Notes under the pieces: model-generated
What the model was told of the DNA's origin: nothing
What the model saw: only the letters and a program-made list of their open reading frames with translations
The model's database searches: none
Assembly (NCBI GenBank): GCA_029964075.1
Contig: CM057135.1
Location: forward strand, 20,300,863 to 20,364,862
Reading direction: 5' to 3'
From: Patiria pectinifera
Lineage: Eukaryota > Echinodermata > Asteroidea > Valvatida > Asterinidae
Length of the DNA stretch: 64,000 nucleotides
Translations under genes and position numbers: made by a program
In this document: positions 56,605 to 64,000 of the stretch, piece by piece
How positions within the stretch are numbered: the first letter of the stretch is position 1
Layout of the letters: each line of letters starts with the position of its first letter

Positions 56605-56701
56605 GTTAATCGCTCTCCTGGGAAATCCGAGGAGCTCAATTTGAGCACCCAAAATTGCTCTCCTGGGAAGTCTGAGGAGCTCGATTTGCATGTTTTGTGC
56701 T
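56605..56701 (+). repeat. Tandem pair of ~55-bp units
   Basis: CGCTCTCCTGGGAAATCCGA followed by GGAGCTCaATTTG is repeated once as TGCTCTCCTGGGAAGTCTGA. Confidence 0.7.
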
Positions 56702-57525
56702 CAAAGTAAAAAATGGATCCAAATCATTTCCTGAAGCCTTTCATATCATGTACACACACTTGCATCAGAACTGAGAAACAGATGCGACTGTTCACTACAA
56801 ATTGAGTGCTTAATCCATGTCAATTTAATAGGTTTAAGTTTTACTTGTGTTTGTGAATCATCCTGATGTGGAAATAAAAAATAAATGAAAAACAAATTGG
56901 AGTTGACTTGTGGTTCTTTAGTGTTTCTTGATCAGTTTTCTTTCACTATAATGGTCCGTTTAATAAGAAAACTAATATGTGTTAATTGGGTTTTACATTT
57001 GTCCCATAATTAAATTAAAGCCGTGTGCTGAGAAGCTCTGACCCAGGATTTGAAGATGTGAGCTTTGACTTGGGATCTAGACTGAAAGCAGAGGAATCTC
57101 ACTCCTAATGATTTATTTGGTTTCCTCTACTTGCAGACCAGATCCCGAGTCACAGCTCGCACTGCTTCAATTTAATCATGGGACGACCGTCCAAGGCTGA
57201 AAGCCTAATTAAATTTTAATCTTTAATTATAAATGTCGGTTCATCGGGGATGGATGTTCTTTTTTAGTAATGTAAAATGAATTCATTAAGACTTCTAAAG
57301 ACTAGAGTGAAATATTTCCTCAGCTTCAAGTCCAAACAAAGTGTAGCGAACCCGAAGTCCAATTGTTAGACTGCTAAAAGCCTGCTAAAAGTGTTGCTAA
57401 ATACATGTAAGTCCAAACAAAGTTGTATCAAACACTGTTAACACTAAAGTCAAAGTGCTGCTAAACACTGTTAACACTTAAGTCAAAGTGCTGCTAAGAC
57501 TGTCAAGTTCAAGCAAAAAGTGTTG
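56702..57525. other. Non-coding
   Basis: About 57310-57520 contains several degenerate copies of AAGTGTTGCTAAA / CAAAGTGCTGCTAA. No gene. Confidence 0.4.
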
Positions 57526-57990
57526 CTAAACAACGTCCTCAGATGATCCTTTGTCAGAACATTTAGCTGCAGATACTTCATCAGAGTTCTCAGCTTCGGA
57601 TCCTTTGTCAGAACCCTCAGGTTCAGATCCAGGGTCACCGTCAGAGCCCTCGGCTTCAAATTCTAGGTCAGAGTCCTCAGCTTCAAATTCTAGTTCAGAG
57701 TCCTCAGCTTCAAATTCTAGTTCAGAGTCCTCAGCTTCAAATTCTAAGTCAGAGTCCTTAGCTTCAGATTCTTTGTAACAATCCTCGGGTTCAGATCCTG
57801 GGTCGGAACCATCAGCTTCAGATTCTTTGCCATCAGCTTTAGATCCTGTCTCAGAGTCACTTTTAGTCTCGGACGCCTCATCACTGTCAAGTTGGAAATC
57901 TGCACCCGATTTCACTAAAGGATGCGACGCGTCGTAACTCGAGTTACGAAGAGTAACTCTTCGTAACTTACGACGCGTCTTAAATTCCAT
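57526..57990 (-). CDS. Acidic repeat protein frame at the Harbinger left edge
   Basis: 154 codons. The first ~30 residues (TRRKLRRVTLRNSSY) come from palindromic Harbinger-end DNA. The rest is Asp/Glu/Ser/Gly-rich with a 9-residue tandem unit (EFEAEDSEL, about four copies, 27-bp DNA repeat). It points away from the transposase, 117 bp from the transposase ATG. A C-terminal SEDVV precedes the stop. It could be an expressed acidic protein or a chance frame in a 27-bp minisatellite; I lean to the latter. Confidence 0.25.
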   Translation of the reverse strand: MEFKTRRKLRRVTLRNSSYDASHPLVKSGADFQLDSDEASETKSDSETGSKADGKESEADGSDPGSEPEDCYKESEAKDSDLEFEAEDSELEFEAEDSELEFEAEDSDLEFEAEGSDGDPGSEPEGSDKGSEAENSDEVSAAKCSDKGSSEDVV

Positions 57991-58066
57991 TTCACTAAAG
58001 TTACGATGCGTTCAATGCGTCGCAAGTACCTTGACAACGGCATGAATCACGTCGTAAGTTACGACG
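57905..58066. repeat. Palindrome-rich left end of the Harbinger element
   Basis: ATTTCACTAAAG occurs twice (57908 and 57990). Between them is a nested palindrome (GACGCGTCGTAA...TTACGACGCGTC around GTTACGAAGAG/CTCTTCGTAAC), followed by CACGTCGTAAGTTACGACGTG at about 58047. TTTCACTAAAG and TTACGACGC resemble Harbinger inverted repeats in other animals (from memory). Confidence 0.55.
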
Positions 58067-58106
58067 TGTATTTGGGTCGTCGTGACTATATGAAACAATA
58101 TTTAAG

Positions 58107-61100
58107 ATGGCGCTTATGCTCCTTGCAGACCGTGAAGCCAGAAGAGCATTAAGAAGAGAGAGAGTGTTCAGAGATAGGCAGGATCCTTTAGATAAATTAA
58201 CTGACGAAGAAACGTACAGAAGATATCGTTTCACACGAGGGGGCATTGTTCAGCTCTTGGAAAGAGTTGAGAACAGCATTCAGCCTGATACGCAGGTACA
58301 GAAACGCTTACGATGTATGACCTATTTTAATTTGTGGAGAAAAACTCATAAGATATTTATTCTATGCAACTTTATCGGGATTTTGGGAAAGGGGGCCGCT
58401 TAAACATGATATGTTTTGGATGGTTTTGGTTTAGCCTAACCGTGTTACGTACCAACTTTCCATTTGAATTGATTTTTTTCTGACGTGAAGGCATCGATAT
58501 CATCATCCACCTATACTGTTCCCGTGCGCAACGCGCAGTTAGGCCACCATGGGGGTTTGGTCAGAAACAAATCGGGGCATAAATTATTGTAGTGCGCATG
58601 CGCAAGGTACCGCCCCCAGAGTGGTAATAAGCATTTTAATGGACATTTTGAAGGAAGAAAAAGGTCATTACACTCCAACACGAGATGTGTACATCTTGCA
58701 AACAATCGCTGATTATTCCAATCATACCGGTGGACCGAGGTTACTAGGGAGGGGCTGCTTACTTTATGTTGATTGGTGACAGCGCCACCAAAGGTCTGCA
58801 TGGGCAGGATAATGTTAATGGCTTCACGTCCAAAACCGAAATTTTGGCCAGGCAACTTGAAATGGTGGAGAATAGGAAAATAGCCATACCTTAACCATTA
58901 ATCCCCGTTTTGGATACAGCCCTAATAATAATCACACTGACAAAGCTATCAGATTCAAAGCAAATCCATAAAAAGTACTGTATATAATGCAAGAGTCGCA
59001 CTCTAATCAACAACCTTCGTGCATATAATTATTAATAAAGGAACTTTTTATAAACTGTATTTTCCTATAATTCAATAGGCAGTCAATCCTGCAATTCCAC
59101 AAAGATACAACCACACACAAGCACCTAGTATAATTTTGATAGACGATGCATGATAAAAAAAATATGCAAAACAATGGATAAAATAAATATCTTTTTAATT
59201 AAGATATATACAGTAAACATTTTATTACAAATTATTCAGATTTAGTATTAATTCAATATAATAACTGTTGTATTATCCAAAGTTCTAGATAACATGTACT
59301 TTGCATGCATTTGAAGTACAATGTAGCTGTAAAAAAAAAATTGTACTTTACCAAGCAAAAGTTTAAATAATATATTCTTTATAAATATCGTTCACCCTGC
59401 ACGTAACCTATTGCACAAAATATAGTCATACATGTACATGTATTTATTCTGAATATAATTTTGATTAAAATGTCATTATTCATGTACTGAACCAATAATT
59501 TGTATCTAAAATGTGAATGACTTGGGTGATGCCACAAAACAATTGTTAATTGCAAAACTATAATTTCAAATTTCAGCTAGAGCAGGTAAATTTGTTAAAT
59601 AATTTCTATAATATTGAAATTCATTAATTATTACTGTGCACGATGTACATTATTTTCTTTACGATGTACATTATTTTCTTTACAGCGCAGCAATGCAATC
59701 CCTGCCCACATGCAACTTCTGGCAACGCTGCGCTTCTTTGCCACAGGCTCATATTACACTGTTCATGGTGACCTCCATGACATCAGTGTACCCTCAGTAT
59801 GCCGAATTGTGCATCGAGTGGCACATGCAGTGGCCAGATTAAGCCCAAGGGTCATCCAGTTTCCTGTGCATCCTCAGGATGTAGCAAGGGTGAAGCACGA
59901 GTTCTTTGAGATGGCCAGTTTTCCCAACGTTGTCGGTGCATTAGACTGCACTCATATCAGGTTGTATGGAGCTCCACTGGGAGAAACAGAGCATGTCTAT
60001 GTGAATCGCAAGGGGTACCATAGCATCAATGTCCAGGCCACCTGTGACGCTAACTACAAACTAACTAGTGTCGTAGCCAGGTGGCCTGGCAGTACCCACG
60101 ATAGCGCCATCATCCATGGAAGCATCCTTGGAGAGAGATTCACCAATGGACAGTAAGTCAAACATCACCAAGTCTGAGAATTAAAACAAAAAATTACTAA
60201 TATATTTACAACAGTTCATGCCAAATCACTGCTTAAGACAGATATAGCGCCCTCTATTGTAAGAAAAGTTTGTTGTCATTATTATGGGATGGCGAGTGAT
60301 AGGATGTACGGAGGACTAAAGTTTTCAACCTCTTTGACATCCTTTTGACTTTCTCTTGAGTCTATGGATCAATATTTGGGTGTTTTGGAGCTATGAATAG
60401 ATCTCAGGAGAGCGTCTCATAAACTGTAAGAACATATCGTCTGTAGGCAAGGCAATATTGGAAGACAATAAAACTGATCGAGGGCCTTGAATTGAAAATT
60501 ATTGTGTGAACTTCTGTTTCCTATTCTGAGACTCAGAGAATGATTGAAGCCTTGAAAACTTGTTATATAGGCCCAGTAACTGCCACGATTTGTGGGAGCC
60601 ATATGGAAAAACTGCTAAGCCATGATGCAATTACTGCTCTTAAAAATGGAACATTTGTGCTCTATTGTTTTGCAGACTAACTGGAGTGCTCATTGGAGAC
60701 ACGGGCTATGCACTTCGTCCATGGCTGATGACCCCCATCTTGAACCCAGCAACAAATGCTGAGCAACGTTACAACAGGTGAAACTTATCCCAATGAACGG
60801 AATTGCACACTTGAATCATTACATTCATGTTTAAATTAACTTTGATTCAAGTCTAGATTAATAACACATACCTTTGATATGCATCCCTCAAATTACAGGA
60901 GTCACAGAAAGTCGCGAGTGGTCATCGAGCAGACGTTCGGCCAACTCAAAAGGAAATTCCCTTGTCTGGCTCTTGGCATGAGAGTGGCTCCTCAGAGGGC
61001 ATGTGTGATCATCAGGGCCTGCTGCGTGCTCTTCAACCTCTCCAAGGAGTTTGGCCAGCCGGATCTGGAAGACGGAGACGATGACAATGCTGATGAGGAT

Positions 61101-61175
61101 GATGACTTACTGTATGAAGGTCATATCCATGATGGGCAACTCCATCGCATCATGCTCATCAACAGATATTTCTAA
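58107..61175 (+). CDS. PIF/Harbinger transposase (HARBI1-like), four exons, apparently intact
   Basis: Exons: 58107-58295, 59686-60152, 60676-60777 and 60899-61175, all with AG/GT borders and matching phases. Total 1035 bases, 344 residues plus stop, close to human HARBI1 (about 350). The N-terminus is basic ([17 protein letters not shown]). A helix-turn-helix-like segment ([33 protein letters not shown]) precedes the catalytic domain. The DDE residues are visible: Asp150 in [12 protein letters not shown], Asp227 in GDTGYALRP and Glu263 in [17 protein letters not shown]. The tail is acidic. It cuts and pastes the element with its Myb-like partner (family knowledge). The intron 1 acceptor is tandemly duplicated (ACGATGTACATTATTTTCTT twice). 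Confidence 0.88.
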
Positions 61176-61570
61176 ATACAAAATAAAAAAGGTTATGTGT
61201 ATAAAATATTATCTGCTGCCACACGGCTGGAAAACACCTCCAATTCTTCCCCCCCCCCCCACCACCACCAGTTTGCTTGAAGATGACTTGTATCCTTGAT
61301 ACTGATTGGTCGAATCCGTGGCAAAAACACCATGATATTATAAATAAATATTTATCACGCAGCTGTGGTTTTCATTAGAACCATGTTTGAACTGAAACAT
61401 GTGCTGGTTTACGCGTTCAGCGTTACGCGTAGCGTGTATTGTTCCAAAGTGCATGTACTACAGCGTTGGGTTCAAACATTTTCTTGAAGGGGTGGTTTGG
61501 AAGAGAGAAAAACATTTTCCTCCAGTTTTGTATTGAAATTAAAGTTCAAATATATCAAATGACAAGGATC
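61176..61570. other. 3' flank of the transposase gene
   Basis: A C run then CCACCACCA at about 61249-61270, then TTTGCTTGAAGAT, a fragment shared with the MITE at 61846. No gene. Confidence 0.4.
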
Positions 61571-61688
61571 TATATTGAGTGGCTTTAAATTGTGAAATGG
61601 GAGGAATATTATCGCTCGGTAAAATCCAGACTTTTCCAGTTGCCTTGCAATAATATTCCTCCCATTCCATGCTGAGCCACTCAATATT
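61571..61688. repeat. Inverted repeat with ~40-bp arms
   Basis: ATATTGAGTGGCT...GGGAGGAATATTAT is mirrored by ATAATATTCCTCCC...AGCCACTCAATAT. Probably a small MITE. Confidence 0.7.
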
Positions 61689-61845
61689 TGTATATTGTAA
61701 CACCTCACCCACAGATTCTGTGTCTTGATTGGCCGAGAGCGAGTCATGTGGAGCTTTCTATTTTTGCAATCTTTCTGTGCACGGCTAAAAGTACTACATG
61801 TACATGTATATACACATAGGAACTATGCGCCCTTAAGTGTGTGTC

Positions 61846-62048
61846 AAGTTTACTTGAAGATTTTTTGTTAATGCGCGCGCACTCGTGGAACACACAGAAA
61901 ATGCAGTGCGTCTGTGTCCTAGGTACAAAGGCCTTGTGGTACGCGGGATAAAGACGCACTACATTTTCCGTATTCCACTCGTGCTTGCGGAATAACTGAT
62001 GCCTATATACTTTTTCCGTGTTCCGCTGGCGCACACAGGATAACTTAG
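61846..62048. mobile_element. MITE, relative of 48305-48700
   Basis: TCAAGTTTACTTGAAGATTT is followed by an inverted repeat of GCACTCGTGGAACAC...CAGTGCGTCTGTGTCC with GACGCACTACATTTTCCGTA. It shares arm sequence and order with the copy inside the ISL2EU element. Confidence 0.7.
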
Positions 62049-62582
62049 GCCAATGTGACAAAAAGTTGTGTGAAAATGATCAAATGTAACAGCAAAGTTT
62101 ACGGAAAAAAAGAAATGAAAAGATGCTTAGCAGAGTCAGCCCTTTAGGAATATTTGGAATATTTATGTTTAAACTTCAAATCACATTAGACCTGTTTCAC
62201 TCTAGGTTCTCATTATATTTCTGGTTTATTATAACAGTAAATGAAATTAACATTGAAATGTCATGTAAAAAGCCAAGTGTAAAACAAACAATCTGATAAA
62301 AAATACATCAAGTGAGTCTAAAAGGGAAAAATATTTGGTTAAGCACTTAAGTATGCTTGCACTGGAATTTAAGTACCCATCTGGAATAAAATTTAATTTT
62401 TCTAGTACATTAATACAGGGATGAAGTTTTAAATACATTTTCAAGCAAAACTCATTCAAACTTAAAATGTATGTGTGCATATTGTCATGCAGGTTATAGA
62501 TGCCTGTAAAAAATAGAAAGAAATTCTATTTTGTGTTTTATTTTAACTCTAATTAGTTTTTACATTCAACGGCAATATGTAT

Positions 62583-63333
62583 TTAACTTTCATGGTCGAT
62601 GGTCACACCATTCTTCTCGAGAGTGAACTCAAGAAACAACTGCAAGTTCCGGCTGATGTGACTCAACGATGCATCAATCTGCCTGGAAACTTGCAGTTGT
62701 TCCCTGTCTACTTGCAGGCGCTCACGCTCCACAAGTAGACGCTCTCTCTCAAGAAGAATGATGGATTCGTTGGAATTGAATCTTGAGCTCGATGATGGTG
62801 GAGCTGGTAGGGGTTGATCTTTGCTGGAGTGAGCTGCTGCCAAAGACCCATCCTGATCCTCGAACTCGTCTTCTATTCCAATCTCAGCAGTTAAAAAATA
62901 AGATATACAGAAATAAGATATACAGAAAAACAGATTTATTAAGATTTAAGATTTATCATATTCCAGTCCAATCATATGTATTGCATGTATGAATGATTTG
63001 TATTATAGTGATTGAAAGCAAATATTTATTTTGTGAAACAAATTATATTTACAAAAATATTAAATTATCAAAAATATGAAGTATTTATTTCAAGAAATAC
63101 AAACAAGTTCTCTGAACTGTTAGTCTTGTATATTCTTTTGAAAAATTGTAGCGCTACTAGTATTTTGTCAGCATTCTTACCTTCAGTGACTATGTCCATC
63201 AGGAAATCAACTTCTGGTTGGAGTGGGTCTGTTTCTCCTTCCTCCTGATTAAGGATGCCATCCTTGGCAATGGGCAGCAATGCCTCCAAAACAAGATCGA
63301 ATGTCTTGTTTGTGGCTGGCTTCTCACCTCCTC
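62583..63333 (-). CDS. Harbinger partner protein (Myb/SANT-like), C-terminal exons only
   Basis: Two exons: 63333-63181 and 62872-62583. They code GGEKPATNKTFDLVLEALLP, then DFLMDIVTE, and after the splice EDEFEDQDG, a Pro/Ser stretch and a coiled coil LLERERLLVERERLQVDREQ ending HISRNLQLFLEFTLEKNG. The junction is in frame using the acceptor AATAG|AAGACG. C-terminal coiled coils of this type occur in the Myb-like second protein of Harbinger elements, which brings the transposase into the nucleus and onto DNA (established). The Myb/SANT exon is not seen and may lie beyond 64000. Confidence 0.55.
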
Positions 63334-64000
63334 CTGTATAAAACAACAACAACAACAACAACTTTAGAAAGTGGTCTAGGACTCTAGGTTCATACTCATT
63401 ACAGGCATTAGAATGAATTGCAATGAAAAAATACCTGGAATTTGTTCCAAAAGGTGGAAAATGTGTGCAATCAAGCCAAAAAAAAAAAAAAAACCACAAC
63501 TGGCTAAAAATAAATTCAAATGCAAAAATTTTGGGAAAAAAACCCACAAAACAAAGCAAAACTAAAACAATTAATCCCTGTTTCAACAGAAAGAATCTCA
63601 TGCCTGTCCTAAGCATTTTCAGTCGGTTCTACTAAAATGCGTCAGCAAGCGTCAATAAGTGTCAACTGGCATCAACAAACTTCAACGGTCGTCAATCCAG
63701 CGTCAACAAATTTTGTAGAACTTAGAAGTTTTGGAAAATCTTTGGAAAACAGCTTTATAGTACAAATGGCAACAAAGAACACCTGCAGCATATTATAATC
63801 TAAGGTAAAAACTATTTCAAAAGTTGGGTTTTTTTTCAACGCGAAACGTACGACGACCTGTCGAGTTTGTGTTGGCTGCCATTTTGTTTACGTGAAGGTA
63901 GCCATACTACACATGCCTGAAGTGTACAGAGCCATACTACGCATGCGTGAAGTGTACAGCGCCATCCAAAACAAGATGGGGGCCAACACTCGACAAACTT
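63334..64000. other. Repeat-bearing DNA at the window's right edge
   Basis: Contains (AAC)5 at about 63347, degenerate CGTCAAC repeats at about 63640-63710, a 30-bp direct repeat (GCCATACTACxCATGC...TGAAGTGTACAG, 63901-63961), and an inverted repeat of TGTCGAGT/TGTTGGC near 63860 and 63980. No exon recognised. Confidence 0.45.

Larger units (their letters stand above)
57905..64000. mobile_element. PIF/Harbinger DNA transposon, right end beyond the window
   Basis: It carries an intact-looking transposase on the plus strand and a convergent gene on the minus strand at 62583-63333, the standard two-gene layout of Harbinger elements. The left end is palindromic. I did not find a matching right inverted repeat, so the element continues past 64000 or its right end is altered. 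Confidence 0.65.

Noticed and set aside
57551-57778. Plus-strand Ser/Ala-rich 75-codon frame
   Set aside because: Antisense of the 27-bp acidic repeat.

Overview
This is eukaryotic, animal-type DNA. It has spliced genes with GT-AG introns, about 40% GC by eye, no operons or ribosome binding sites, and very dense transposon content. The mix of THAP-DDE/YqaJ (ISL2EU-type), PIF/Harbinger, Ty3/Gypsy and BEL/Pao elements, many short inverted-repeat elements, and a diverged SET8-like gene best fits a marine invertebrate. A lancelet or another deuterostome is my first guess; a mollusc or cnidarian is not excluded. The species call is inference.

Layout. 1-5062: two inverted copies of a Death-fold-like reading frame flank a C2H2 zinc-finger gene and a MITE (miniature inverted-repeat element). 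5.3-12.2 kb: a chain of inverted-repeat elements, two of whose families share a TTCGTG-centred module, then a foldback element. 10.8-20.7 kb: a spliced SET-domain methyltransferase gene like KMT5A/SET8. A decayed BEL/Pao retroelement (13571-17149) lies in its apparent first intron, a 45-bp exon is tandemly duplicated near its 3' end, and an inverted paralogous SET exon follows. 22.3-23.9 kb: a 47-bp minisatellite. 24-35 kb: mostly non-coding, with MITEs, a G-rich tract and CRE-like palindromes.

35159-44405: a nearly whole, young Ty3/Gypsy element on the minus strand. It carries a 205-aa SGNH-hydrolase-like frame between pol and the 3' LTR, where an env gene would sit in retroviruses. 44.4-51.6 kb: an ISL2EU-type DNA transposon with two convergent genes. 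One is a THAP-DDE transposase; the other combines SWIM, YqaJ nuclease and PHD domains. Both carry small frame breaks. Inside it lie a stacked MITE and a 256-bp near-perfect palindrome. 52-57.5 kb: non-coding repeats, including a 29-bp minisatellite. 57.5-64 kb: a PIF/Harbinger transposon with an apparently intact four-exon transposase (D-D-E present), a convergent partial gene for its likely partner protein, and palindrome-rich DNA at its left edge; its right end is outside the window.

Functionally, the only convincing host gene is the SET gene. Almost every other coding feature belongs to a mobile element. The candidates most worth following are the Gypsy element with a captured SGNH hydrolase, the ISL2EU element pairing a transposase with a nuclease, and the possibly live Harbinger transposase.
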